Shown here piece after piece: positions 24,183 through 32,478 of a DNA stretch of 64,000 bases. The DNA comes from RGIG3528 sp964653855. Lineage in GTDB: Bacteria; Bacillota; Clostridia; Lachnospirales; Lachnospiraceae. Numbering within the stretch: the stretch's first letter is position 1; each line of letters begins with the position of its first letter. A program made the translations under genes and the position numbers. The DNA is taken from assembly GCA_964653855.1 (NCBI GenBank), contig CAZZFV010000001.1, forward strand, positions 1 to 64,000, given 5' to 3'. A model generated the notes under the pieces. The model searched no databases, was not told the origin of the DNA, and saw nothing but the letters and a program-made list of their open reading frames with translations.

Positions 24183-25547
24183 ATGCTTGTCGGAAGAGAT
24201 AAAGAATTAAAGATTCTTAGGGAAAGTTATAAAAGTGACGCAAATTCGTTTGCGATCGTTTACGGAAGGGAAGGAATCGGAAAAACTTCCCTTGCGTTTG
24301 AATTTGTGCGTGAACTTCCCTTTATATATTATGCCGTACAGGACCTTTCCGAAAGCGAGCAGGTGCAAAGTTTTGCGGAAGAACAAAACAAAAACGCCGA
24401 CATAAAAAATATCGCGGAATCATATTATACATGCATTAAGAGTGTTTTGGATTCTTACGAAAACAAAAAGGTCGTGTTTATATTTGACCGGTTTGAATAT
24501 CTTTTTGAAGAAGGCGTCGGATTCAAGGCGGCATTTAAAAAAATATATTCGGAAAAAGAATATGACGGACGATTAATGTTTTTGTTCTTAACCGATTCCG
24601 TAAATTTTGCGGAACATAAGATGGCCGATCTTTTTTATGACATCTCAAAGTTAACGGACAAGACGATTAAACTTAAGGAATTTAATTTCTTAGAGCTTAT
24701 GGATATGATGCCGGGTGAAAGCCCCGAAAAAATAATATACAAAAGCGCGATGCTCGGCGGTGTTCCGGGACTCCTTGAAATGTGGGAAGGGAACAAAAGC
24801 ACAAAAGAAAACATAAAGAAGCTTTTTCTCACAAAAAACGGACCCTTGAGACTTTCCGCGGAAAACACGCTTAAAAAAGATTTAAGGGAACTTCCCGCTT
24901 ACAATGCCATTTTAAAGACGCTCGCAAAAGGAAATTGGAAGTTAAACGATATATACCGAAGAACGGGATTTTCGAGGGCAAAGATAAGTGTTTACCTTAA
25001 AAACCTTATGGAACTTGACATCGTTTGCAAGGTGAATTCCGTTGAGGCGGGACCGAAAAACGACGTAAAAAAAGGCATATATTGCATAAAGGACAGATTT
25101 ATCGCGTTTTGGTACAGATATGTGTTCCCAAATATGTCTCTTTTAAATGCGGGGAAAATTGACCTCGTCTATGACAAATATATAGAGCCCGATCTCAATG
25201 ATTTTATAAAAGAAAAGTATGCGGACGTATGCTTTGAATATATGCAGCTTATGGGAGAGCTCGGACGCTTAAAAGGCAATTATTCCGAATGGGGAAGATG
25301 GTTCGGAAAAGCCGGAAACATAGACGTTTTCGGACAGGACAAATGGGGACATAACGTTATTGCTTTTTGTTCCTTTGCCAAAAGAAAAATCGATATGTCC
25401 GATTACAATAAATATATTGAAATTTTGAAAGCCGCGTGCATAAAATGCGATGAACTTTTTATATTTGCGGCATCGGGATTCTCGGAAGATTTAAAAAGAA
25501 TCAAAGAACGGGAAAACATTAATTTGATAAATATCGATGAGCTTTAA
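24183..25547 (+). CDS. AAA-type ATPase with C-terminal DUF234 domain
   Basis: A 454-residue cytoplasmic protein of the archaeal-type ATPase family. Walker A is GREGIGKTS (28-36), Walker B is VVFIFDRFEYL, and a winged-helix segment follows (KLNDIYRRTGFSRAKISVYLKNLMELDIV). The C-terminal DUF234 domain resembles a restriction-endonuclease fold: EWGRWFGKAGNIDVFGQD has an acidic residue pattern followed by a lysine-rich strand (AFCSFAKRKID). Such proteins are widespread and of unknown role; some resemble toxin or defence ATPases. It is cotranscribed with argS (27-base gap) and with the SH3 protein downstream. Confidence 0.82.
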   Translation: MLVGRDKELKILRESYKSDANSFAIVYGREGIGKTSLAFEFVRELPFIYYAVQDLSESEQVQSFAEEQNKNADIKNIAESYYTCIKSVLDSYENKKVVFIFDRFEYLFEEGVGFKAAFKKIYSEKEYDGRLMFLFLTDSVNFAEHKMADLFYDISKLTDKTIKLKEFNFLELMDMMPGESPEKIIYKSAMLGGVPGLLEMWEGNKSTKENIKKLFLTKNGPLRLSAENTLKKDLRELPAYNAILKTLAKGNWKLNDIYRRTGFSRAKISVYLKNLMELDIVCKVNSVEAGPKNDVKKGIYCIKDRFIAFWYRYVFPNMSLLNAGKIDLVYDKYIEPDLNDFIKEKYADVCFEYMQLMGELGRLKGNYSEWGRWFGKAGNIDVFGQDKWGHNVIAFCSFAKRKIDMSDYNKYIEILKAACIKCDELFIFAASGFSEDLKRIKERENINLINIDEL

Positions 25548-25576
25548 AGACGAGTATCGCTTTTTTGGGATGAATT

Positions 25577-26557
25577 ATGAAAGACGGAATCGGAAAGATT
25601 TTAAAAAATAATAAGGTTTTGGGCTTTTTGGTTGCGGGAATATTGATTTTTTCGGTGTTTTCACAATCGAACGCGGTATATGCAATAACGGATCCCACAT
25701 ATAAACTTACGGCGGAAACCGAAGGCATAAAAGGCTTTGTCGTAAAATCCCTGACATCGCTTAACGTTCGTTCGGGTCCGGGACGTACATACAGTAAAAT
25801 CAGGCATCCTGAGACGGATAAGACCGTTTCGTTAAGTACCGGAGATCTTGTTGCCGTAATGGACGAAATCGATGTTACGTATGATGACGGAACCACTGCG
25901 CTTTGGTATGAAATAAGATGGGTATCGGAAGACAATATAGAATTTCACGGATATATAAATTCGGCATATACGGAAAAAACGGGAGATCCGGCAATTCCGC
26001 TTCCGACGCCGACTCCCGACCCGGAAAGTCTTCCGACGTCGACACCCACACCTACACCTGTAGAAGTGACAGGTGCGGTTACGCAGGCGGTTACGCCGAC
26101 CGTAGCACCCGAAAAGCCGGGAATCGGAAGTTATGCGGATGCGGAATCGGGACTTTACGGCGTGGCTATTGTTGTGGCGGTTCTTCTTCTTTTGTTTTTC
26201 ATATACGGAGTTTATTACAATCTTTCGTTAAAGTTTAACAAAAACAAAAAGAATCCGATAAATGCGCAGCTCAGGTATTACGAAAGACGCATAAATTCCC
26301 AAAACGAGCAAAAAGAGAAGTTGCAAAAAGAACGTGCGGAACGCGAGGAAAGTGAACGCATAAAACAGGAAACCGTAAAAATAAGAAAAGATCTCGATAT
26401 GTTAAAAACCGGCGACAGGGTGATTCACAAGTTTTTCGGTAAAGGAGAGGTTGTGGATAACTCGGATCCCGACATCTTAAGCGTGAAATTTGAAACGGGC
26501 ATACGCTGCATAGACAAAGAAAGTGCGGCTTTAAAAAGAGTTTTAACAAAAATATAA
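25577..26557 (+). CDS. Transmembrane protein with extracellular SH3 domain and cytoplasmic PcrA-like Tudor module
   Basis: A 326-residue protein in five parts. A signal sequence or first membrane segment (about 13-36, ending AVYA), a bacterial SH3 domain (about 54-133, SLNVRSGPGRTYSKI) of the kind that binds cell wall, a Thr/Pro linker (142-180), a membrane helix (193-215) followed by a basic stretch (KFNKNKKN), and a cytoplasmic coiled coil (232-272). The last 45 residues, GDRVIHKFFGKGEVVDN and onward (279-320), resemble the C-terminal Tudor-like domain of PcrA/UvrD helicases (GDKVxHKxFGxGxV), which in PcrA contacts RNA polymerase. The topology is inferred from the basic flank. I know no characterised protein of this layout. 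Confidence 0.8.
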   Translation: MKDGIGKILKNNKVLGFLVAGILIFSVFSQSNAVYAITDPTYKLTAETEGIKGFVVKSLTSLNVRSGPGRTYSKIRHPETDKTVSLSTGDLVAVMDEIDVTYDDGTTALWYEIRWVSEDNIEFHGYINSAYTEKTGDPAIPLPTPTPDPESLPTSTPTPTPVEVTGAVTQAVTPTVAPEKPGIGSYADAESGLYGVAIVVAVLLLLFFIYGVYYNLSLKFNKNKKNPINAQLRYYERRINSQNEQKEKLQKERAEREESERIKQETVKIRKDLDMLKTGDRVIHKFFGKGEVVDNSDPDILSVKFETGIRCIDKESAALKRVLTKI

Positions 26558-26576
26558 AAAGAAAGCGGGAACAAAA

Positions 26577-27392
26577 ATGAAAAACATTTTGGATGCGCCT
26601 TTTGTGCGCGAAATGGAAGAAACGACGGCAAACATGTACAGACTCGGCTGGGACGAGCGAAACGGCGGAAACATAAGCTATTTGCTTAACGAAAACGAAG
26701 TTCACGAGTATCTTGATCTTTCAAAGACGATAAGAACGATTCCGATAGGATTTGATGCGAAGGCACTTGCGGGCAAAATTTTTATTGTGACGGGAACGGG
26801 AAAATATTTTAAGAATGTGATTAACGACCCCGAAACAAATCTCGGTATATTTAAGATTTCTGCGGACGGTGAGAACGCGGAACTTTTGTGGGGATATAAG
26901 GACGGAGGACGCTTTACGAGCGAACTTCCCGCACATCTTATGACACATATGACGAGGCTTAAGAAAGATCCCGAGCACAGAGTCGTTATGCACAGTCATC
27001 CCACATACACTCTTGCAATGAACGGGGTGATTGAGCTTGACGATAAGATTTTTACGAGAGCCCTTTGGAAAACATGTACCGAATGCATTGTTGTTTTCCC
27101 CGACGGAATAGGAGTGCTTCCCTGGATGGTATGCGGAAACAACGAAATAGGTGAGGCAACCGCCAAAAAGATGGAAGACTATCGCCTCGTTATTTGGGGA
27201 ATGCACGGAATTTACGGAACGGGAAAGACGATGGACGAAACGTTCGGACTCATAGAAACCGTCGAAAAAGCGGCAGAGCTTTATATGATTGCGGCGGGAC
27301 TTCCGCATGTTAACACGATCCGTGACGAAGAACTTAAGGCTGTTGCGGAATTCTTTAAGGTAAATTACAGAAAAGATTTTTTGGAAATATAA
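26577..27392 (+). CDS. rhaD: Rhamnulose-1-phosphate aldolase
   Basis: Splits L-rhamnulose 1-phosphate into DHAP and L-lactaldehyde. The 271-residue class II aldolase has GWDERNGGNISYLL near the N-terminus, zinc ligands in VMHSHPTYTLAM (His-x-His) and MHGIYGTGKTMDETFG (His), and the catalytic Glu in the region WKTCTECIVV. Length and motifs match RhaD rather than fuculose aldolase. Rhamnose isomerase and kinase genes are not nearby. RhaD fits the pectin theme (rhamnogalacturonan) of the GH105 and uronate genes further right. A terminator follows. Confidence 0.92.
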   Translation: MKNILDAPFVREMEETTANMYRLGWDERNGGNISYLLNENEVHEYLDLSKTIRTIPIGFDAKALAGKIFIVTGTGKYFKNVINDPETNLGIFKISADGENAELLWGYKDGGRFTSELPAHLMTHMTRLKKDPEHRVVMHSHPTYTLAMNGVIELDDKIFTRALWKTCTECIVVFPDGIGVLPWMVCGNNEIGEATAKKMEDYRLVIWGMHGIYGTGKTMDETFGLIETVEKAAELYMIAAGLPHVNTIRDEELKAVAEFFKVNYRKDFLEI

Positions 27393-27428
27393 AAAAGCAA
27401 TATGCGGAAATATATGAGCGATTTATGT

Positions 27429-27459
27429 AAAGGCGGAGATTTTTTCTCCGCCTTAAATT
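27429..27459 (+). terminator. Intrinsic terminator after rhaD
   Basis: Stem AAGGCGGAGA/TCTCCGCCTT with a short T loop, followed by AAATTTTAT. It ends the argS-rhaD transcript. The T tail is interrupted by AAA. Confidence 0.75.
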
Positions 27460-27473
27460 TTATAAGAGGTTTA

Positions 27474-27502
27474 TTGTTAAGGAAAAAGTAAGATGATATA
27501 AT
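27474..27502 (+). promoter_or_regulatory. Sigma-A type promoter for the CPBP protease gene
   Basis: TTGTTA (27474-27479), 17 bases, and a perfect TATAAT (27497-27502) preceded by TG at 27494-27495. It is one of the best matches in the window. The leader is about 48 bases. Confidence 0.75.
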
Positions 27503-27556
27503 TCATTTTATGTATGCATATAAAGCACATGAGGGGAGAGGTTTAAGGGAAAAGCG

Positions 27557-28507
27557 ATGAAAAAGAAAAATTACTTTCTCGGAATTTTGTTTATAATTTT
27601 GCCCATATTTGCGTATCTTATGATATCGACGATTGTGAGCACGTGCGTTCAGGTGATTTATATCGCAAAAATATACATGAACGGCATTCCGTCTTATATC
27701 ACGGACGGAACCGAGCTTACGGTATATTTGACGGAAGAACTTTTAAAAACCGATTATACGGGATGTGCCACGTTTTTTGCGGATCTGGTGGGTGCGATCG
27801 TTGCGTTTTTCTGGATGCGGTCGCTAAAAAATTACGACCTGCCTTGTAAAAACGTTTTTAACATAAAGAGAGTGATCGGGCTCATTTCATTCGGAATCTT
27901 TATTCAGATCGCTTCGGGATTACTCATAAATTTTGTGTTTATGCTGCTTCCGACGGAAGTTTCCGAAAGCTATACACTTCTTGCGGAGACGCTGACAGGT
28001 GACGAAACATCGGTGTTCATGATTCTTGCGGTTGTGATTATGGCGCCTGTGTGCGAAGAATTTTTCTTACGCGGACTTGCCTTGCAATACGGAAGAAAAT
28101 ACATGAGCGACACGCTTTCCGTGATACTTACGTCCGTTGCGTTCGGACTTATTCATTTGTCGAATGTTTCGATTGCCGGAATTTCGGGAACGCTTGTTCA
28201 GGTTGTTTACGCATGTGTTTACGGTGTTTTGCTTGCTGTGGTCAGAATCAAATTTAAAACCGTTTGGGCATCTGTTCTTGTCCATTTTTCGATAAACGGA
28301 TTCGGAGAAATTATTTCTTTATTTTTAAACGATACGGATTACGGAATGCTTGTTATGGTTATTGTGATGATTTTTTCTGCCGTGCTTTCGGTGCTTTTAT
28401 ACAAAAAGGCAGGGGTGCCGACCGAAAAAACGGTTGCGGAAATATACAATGCACACGATATCGACACGAATATGGTTTATGATAACGATACGGACGGAGT
28501 CGTTTGA
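27557..28507 (+). CDS. CPBP family intramembrane metalloprotease
   Basis: A 316-residue membrane protein with about eight helices and the CPBP/CAAX (Abi) motifs: EEFFLRG (Glu167, Glu168, Arg172), FGLIH (His200), and a later His243 with Asn247 (VHFSINGF). These residues form the active site in Rce1-type enzymes. Its own substrates are unknown; relatives process prenylated proteins, bacteriocins or regulatory membrane proteins. It has a strong promoter and is followed by five further genes on this strand without a terminator, starting with a rhomboid-like protein. Confidence 0.88.
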   Translation: MKKKNYFLGILFIILPIFAYLMISTIVSTCVQVIYIAKIYMNGIPSYITDGTELTVYLTEELLKTDYTGCATFFADLVGAIVAFFWMRSLKNYDLPCKNVFNIKRVIGLISFGIFIQIASGLLINFVFMLLPTEVSESYTLLAETLTGDETSVFMILAVVIMAPVCEEFFLRGLALQYGRKYMSDTLSVILTSVAFGLIHLSNVSIAGISGTLVQVVYACVYGVLLAVVRIKFKTVWASVLVHFSINGFGEIISLFLNDTDYGMLVMVIVMIFSAVLSVLLYKKAGVPTEKTVAEIYNAHDIDTNMVYDNDTDGVV

Positions 28508-28549
28508 ACCGCTCGCAAATCTTGATGAATAAGTATATAAGAGGCATAT

Positions 28550-29524
28550 ATGGGCAGATTTTTGTTAAAAATGGAGAGAAAATTCGGAAAGTATTCGATA
28601 AAGAATCTTTCTCTTATAATGATAATATGTTATGCGATCGGATACGTGATCGAGTATGTGTATCCGCAAGCGATATTGTGGCTTACGCTTAATCCTTATC
28701 TTGTTTTGCACGGACAGGTGTGGCGTCTTATTTCGTGGATTTTGATACCGCCGGACAGCGGAATAAATATTTTTACGGTTATCATGCTGTATTTTTATTA
28801 TTCCATAGGCAAGACGCTTGAAGAAATGTGGGGCGATTTCAGGTATAACGTATATATATTGTCGGGAATTTTGTTTACGATTATCGGCGCATTCATAATA
28901 TACGGCTTTGCATATGTTCAATTTGCGGACGAGCTTTCGAAGGGCACGTTTACGGCGGAGCAGCTTTTTACGACGCTTGCGTATGTTCAGGGAAGCGGAA
29001 CGACGGTGTTACCGTATTATTGGTTTACGGAAATCTCGACTTATTACGTATGCATGTCGATTTTCCTCGCATTTGCGACAATGTTCCCGGAAACGCGTGT
29101 GTTTGTTATGTTTGTGATTCCGATAAGAATAAAGATACTCGGAATCATAGAAGCCGTGTTTGTTGTTGCCGAAATAGTTACGTCGCTTATGAACGGCAAA
29201 TGGTATAAGGCGATAATAATTTTGCTTTCTTTGTTGAACTTTGCGATATTCTTCTTTATGAACAGGAGTATCGTAAATCATATTAAATACAACAATATGC
29301 GAAGACGTTCGGATTATATGGGAAAGATACGTAATGCACGCACAAATATGGGACATGAGGCGGTGCATGACGGCAAAAAGGTAATTACGCGTCATAAGTG
29401 CGCAATATGCGGAAGAACAGAGCTTGACGGAGATTTGGAATTCAGATTTTGTTCGAAGTGTGACGGAAATTACGAATATTGCAAGGACCATATCAACAAT
29501 CACGAACACGTAAAGAGAATATAA
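28550..29524 (+). CDS. Rhomboid-like membrane protein with C-terminal zinc ribbon, probably inactive
   Basis: A 324-residue protein with about six membrane helices. Segments LTLNPYLVLHGQVWRLISWILIPP and LEEMWGDFRYNVYILSG resemble rhomboid loop 1 and following helices. The catalytic GxSG serine motif is not present in the fourth-helix region (YYVCMSIFLAFATMFPE), so protease activity is unlikely. The C-terminus has a metal-binding cluster: Cys284, Cys287, Cys301, Cys304, Cys311, His314 and His318/His320 (HKCAICGRTE, FCSKCDGNYEYCKDH). A membrane-embedded pseudo-rhomboid with a cytoplasmic zinc ribbon is the reading. RBS AGAGG precedes the ATG. Confidence 0.7.
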   Translation: MGRFLLKMERKFGKYSIKNLSLIMIICYAIGYVIEYVYPQAILWLTLNPYLVLHGQVWRLISWILIPPDSGINIFTVIMLYFYYSIGKTLEEMWGDFRYNVYILSGILFTIIGAFIIYGFAYVQFADELSKGTFTAEQLFTTLAYVQGSGTTVLPYYWFTEISTYYVCMSIFLAFATMFPETRVFVMFVIPIRIKILGIIEAVFVVAEIVTSLMNGKWYKAIIILLSLLNFAIFFFMNRSIVNHIKYNNMRRRSDYMGKIRNARTNMGHEAVHDGKKVITRHKCAICGRTELDGDLEFRFCSKCDGNYEYCKDHINNHEHVKRI

Positions 29525-29544
29525 TTTGACATGAGGGGACAATA

Positions 29545-30918
29545 ATGGCTGACATTAAGGATATTGAAAACGAAATACGAAAAGGCAAAAATCTTGAACA
29601 AAACATACCCGTGTATATAAGCGAAATGGCATCGCTTTACGGTGAGAGCGCAAGCTTTGATCTCGCGATGTCGCTTGTGATACAGATCGAAAAGGTAAGA
29701 GTTGACAGTTACGAGTATGACGAAAACAACAAAAAGATTTTTGAGGATCTGTTTGATGAGATTAAGGCGCTTTGTAGCGGAAAGATGACTCCCGAAGACA
29801 CGGACAAGGCAATTTTACGTGTTATGAAATTACGCGATTTGATTTCGGGGCGCATGGAAAACGTTACGGCAAAAGTCGATAAGCTTATGATGCACGAATA
29901 CATTGTAAAAAGACTTGAGCCGAAGTTCGGATATGTTCCCGTAAACGGATTCGATGACGAAGAAAACGCAAAAGACATCTTAAGGTGGATATTTAAAGAC
30001 GATGACAACATGCAAATAAACGAGCGCATAAAAACCGCCGTTTCGTGTCTTCCGATAAGATATACAAGATCGAAAATCATTGACATGGTTGACAACACGT
30101 TTTCATTTTATGCAAAATCCGACAAAAAGGCGATAGACGGATTTGACTATATGTTAAGAACCGCTTGCGGGCTTTTGAAAGACGACAATGAGTTTGACGT
30201 ATACAAAAATTTAAATGAAATGCTTACGGAGCTTGAAAATGCCGATTATGTAAATTTGGAATCGCAGCATTATTTTGAGCTTAAGGATGATTTGAGGCTT
30301 TCGTCGGGGATGGTTGAAGATCTTGCGGATGAGCTTACCGACTTAATGGATCTTTCGAATCAATTGCTGTCTGTTCTTCTTACAAAAAATTATTTTACGG
30401 TTGCGGGTGAAAAAAACGTAAACGGCGTTTTGGAACTCATGAACAAAATGATAAACGATGAAGCGGATTACGATACATGCTTTGCGGGAACGGAAAAGCA
30501 TATAGAGGAGCTTCACGAAAGAATCGAGGACGAGGAGTCGGTTTTGCTTGTAATTAAAGAAAACTATCGGAAAAAGGTTGACGAATTGATGCTTTCCGCT
30601 CCTTTTGAAAGATTATTGACCGTATGCCGTTTAAACGGTTCGAGCACATTTGCGACCTTGATCGAAGACAATACGGAAATCGACGACACTTATTTAAATA
30701 AAGTCAGAGAGGACTTTAAGAACGACCTTTCGGAGCTTTGGGAAATGAGCTCAAGACTTAAGAGGCGTGCGATTTCCGCGCAAATTATAAAAGAGCTTCC
30801 CGTAATGCTTTCGTCGCACAAAGAAGTCATGGATTATGTATGCGGTGCGCTTAAATCCTGCGCCGATGTTGACGAAAAACAGGTAAGCATCAATCTTATA
30901 AAAGAAAATTATGATTAA
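29545..30918 (+). CDS. Uncharacterised alpha-helical protein, 457 residues
   Basis: I do not recognise a known family. The protein is acidic, without signal or membrane segments, and strongly helical with repeated leucine-rich amphipathic stretches (MVEDLADELTDLMDLSNQLLSVLL, FAGTEKHIEELHERIEDEESVLLVI in two separate helices). It starts 20 bases after the rhomboid-like gene behind GAGGGG, and its end overlaps the next small gene by eight bases. The constant gene order suggests it is the soluble partner of the membrane protein. Confidence 0.8.
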   Translation: MADIKDIENEIRKGKNLEQNIPVYISEMASLYGESASFDLAMSLVIQIEKVRVDSYEYDENNKKIFEDLFDEIKALCSGKMTPEDTDKAILRVMKLRDLISGRMENVTAKVDKLMMHEYIVKRLEPKFGYVPVNGFDDEENAKDILRWIFKDDDNMQINERIKTAVSCLPIRYTRSKIIDMVDNTFSFYAKSDKKAIDGFDYMLRTACGLLKDDNEFDVYKNLNEMLTELENADYVNLESQHYFELKDDLRLSSGMVEDLADELTDLMDLSNQLLSVLLTKNYFTVAGEKNVNGVLELMNKMINDEADYDTCFAGTEKHIEELHERIEDEESVLLVIKENYRKKVDELMLSAPFERLLTVCRLNGSSTFATLIEDNTEIDDTYLNKVREDFKNDLSELWEMSSRLKRRAISAQIIKELPVMLSSHKEVMDYVCGALKSCADVDEKQVSINLIKENYD

Positions 30919-31183
30919 ATTTGCAAATCCTTTATATGTGGGAGACAGCGTCAAAAGGAAAAAAAATCGCATAATAAGAAAAATTTTAAATACGGGGCTT
31001 TGTGACGATGTTTACCTTATAACGAATCCCGCTAATACGGAAAATCTTTTTGACATAATAGAAGAGCAGCTTTTGCTTCTTCCGTGCTACGAAAAAAGAG
31101 AAATTATCGTTTATGCGATTGCGGGAAGCATGTCGGAGGCACAGGATCTCTTACTTAAAATCATAGAAGACAAAATATGCTGA
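30911..31183 (+). CDS. Uncharacterised small protein, 90 residues
   Basis: I do not recognise a family. A basic N-terminal segment (KFANPLYVGDSVKRKKNRIIRK split by Gly11) is followed by VYLITNPANTENLFDIIE and a C-terminal helix, with IIVYAIAGSMSEAQDLLLKI resembling a small alpha/beta fold. Overlaps with both neighbours (eight bases upstream, seven downstream) show tight translational coupling with the 457-residue protein and the DUF2953 protein. Confidence 0.72.
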   Translation: MIKFANPLYVGDSVKRKKNRIIRKILNTGLCDDVYLITNPANTENLFDIIEEQLLLLPCYEKREIIVYAIAGSMSEAQDLLLKIIEDKIC

Positions 31184-31926
31184 TATTGAAAATTATAGGA
31201 ATTACGCTTTTAAGTATTGTCGGAACGCTTGTTTTTTTGATTCTTACGGTGCTTTTTATACCGGTAAGATACGGGGTAACCGTTAAAAAAGATAAAGATG
31301 TTTTTTTTATCGATGCCGATACAACGTGGTTTTTGTCATTTTTCGGATTTAAAATAAGATTTAAAGACAAAAAGCTCACAAAAATAATAAGAATCGGCTT
31401 TTTAAAGTGGTATAATGACGGAAGCACGGCGAAAAAAAGCGGGCAAGAGGAAAAAGAAAAATTAAAAGACAAAAGTAACAAAAAGGGAAAAGTCGAATCG
31501 GAGGAAAAATCCGGTATTTCGTTATTTAAGAGATTAAAAAATCTTTTTAAGAACAGAGTGTATTGCAAACGTGTTTTTTATAAGGAAAAGGACGTTATTT
31601 TAAAAGCCTTGTATAAAACAAAAAAGCTTATAATACATATTTTGCCGCATGACATGAAGGGAAAATTGTATTTCGGATTTGACGATCCGTCGCTTACCGG
31701 CAAGATACTCGGGTTTATAGCGATTATCTATTCAAGATTCGGTGAAGTGCTTGAAATAAAGCCGGATTTTGAAAACAAAGTATTTGAATGTGACCTTAAA
31801 ATAAAAGGTAAAGTGTTTATATGTGAAATTGTTGCTCTTTTCCTTTTCTTATGGTTTAATAAAGAACTAAAAAGAACATTTAAGGCATTAAAAAAGCTTT
31901 CGGCAGGGCACGTGGAGGAAAAATAA
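31177..31926 (+). CDS. DUF2953 domain-containing protein (YtfI-like)
   Basis: A 249-residue protein with an N-terminal membrane helix (about 5-28, ending VLFIPVRYGV, the DUF2953 hallmark) and two conserved segments in the C-terminal half: GKLYFGFDDPSLTGKILG and EVLEIKPDFENKVFE. A lysine/glutamate-rich spacer (KEKLKDKSNKKGK) separates the parts. In Bacilli the relative YtfI stands next to YtfJ/GerW and is made in the forespore. Here GerW follows immediately (one base gap), preserving that pair. Confidence 0.85.
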   Translation: MLILKIIGITLLSIVGTLVFLILTVLFIPVRYGVTVKKDKDVFFIDADTTWFLSFFGFKIRFKDKKLTKIIRIGFLKWYNDGSTAKKSGQEEKEKLKDKSNKKGKVESEEKSGISLFKRLKNLFKNRVYCKRVFYKEKDVILKALYKTKKLIIHILPHDMKGKLYFGFDDPSLTGKILGFIAIIYSRFGEVLEIKPDFENKVFECDLKIKGKVFICEIVALFLFLWFNKELKRTFKALKKLSAGHVEEK

Positions 31927-31927
31927 A

Positions 31928-32359
31928 ATGGCAGAAAATAAATTCAGTGAAACAATCAGCACACTTTTTAACGGAGTGGACAGTCTTATCACAACAAAGA
32001 CCGTTGTGGGCGAGGCAATGCATTTTGATGACGGAACGGTGATTCTTCCGCTTGTGGAAGTCTCGTTCGGAATGGGCGCGGGAGCATGGTCAAAGGAAGC
32101 GGGAAAAGATACCGCGGGCGGCGGACTCGGCGGAAAAATGGTTCCGAGTGCCGTTGTTGTCATAAAGGACGGGCAGACAAGGCTTGTAAACATCAAAAAT
32201 CAGGATATCGCAACCAAAATCATAGATATGGTTCCGAATATAATCGATTCGGTGAAGACGGGAGTTAAAGGGAAAAAGGATTTAAAAGACAAAATCGACG
32301 AGACGATAAAGAATGAAGGAAGCAACGATAAAAAAGACACGGAAGAAGAGCAAAATTAA
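31928..32359 (+). CDS. gerW: GerW family sporulation protein (YtfJ)
   Basis: A 143-residue protein of the GerW family, needed in Bacillus for the spore cortex-lytic enzyme SleB. Family motifs: GEAMHFDDGTVILPLVEVSFGMGAGAW, then GGGLGGKMVPSAVVVI. The tail is charged and variable. Its presence with DUF2953 points to sporulation ability or ancestry, though GerW homologues also occur in organisms not seen to sporulate. It ends the cassette; a bidirectional terminator follows. Confidence 0.92.
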   Translation: MAENKFSETISTLFNGVDSLITTKTVVGEAMHFDDGTVILPLVEVSFGMGAGAWSKEAGKDTAGGGLGGKMVPSAVVVIKDGQTRLVNIKNQDIATKIIDMVPNIIDSVKTGVKGKKDLKDKIDETIKNEGSNDKKDTEEEQN

Positions 32360-32385
32360 GGAAGAACAGAATTAAAAAAGAGTAA

Positions 32386-32415
32386 AAAAGTCTGCCCGGG
32401 TACGGCAGACTTTTT
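32386..32415. terminator. Bidirectional terminator between gerW and pyrI
   Basis: Stem AAAAGTCTGCC/GGCAGACTTTTT with a seven-base loop, A-rich on the left and T-rich on the right, so each strand has a T tail. It serves gerW and the convergent pyrBI. Confidence 0.9.
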
Positions 32416-32478
32416 ATGTTTAATCGATTTTTTTTGAAGAACGGAATTTGTTAATCAAATTTGATTGAAGGCAGGAAT

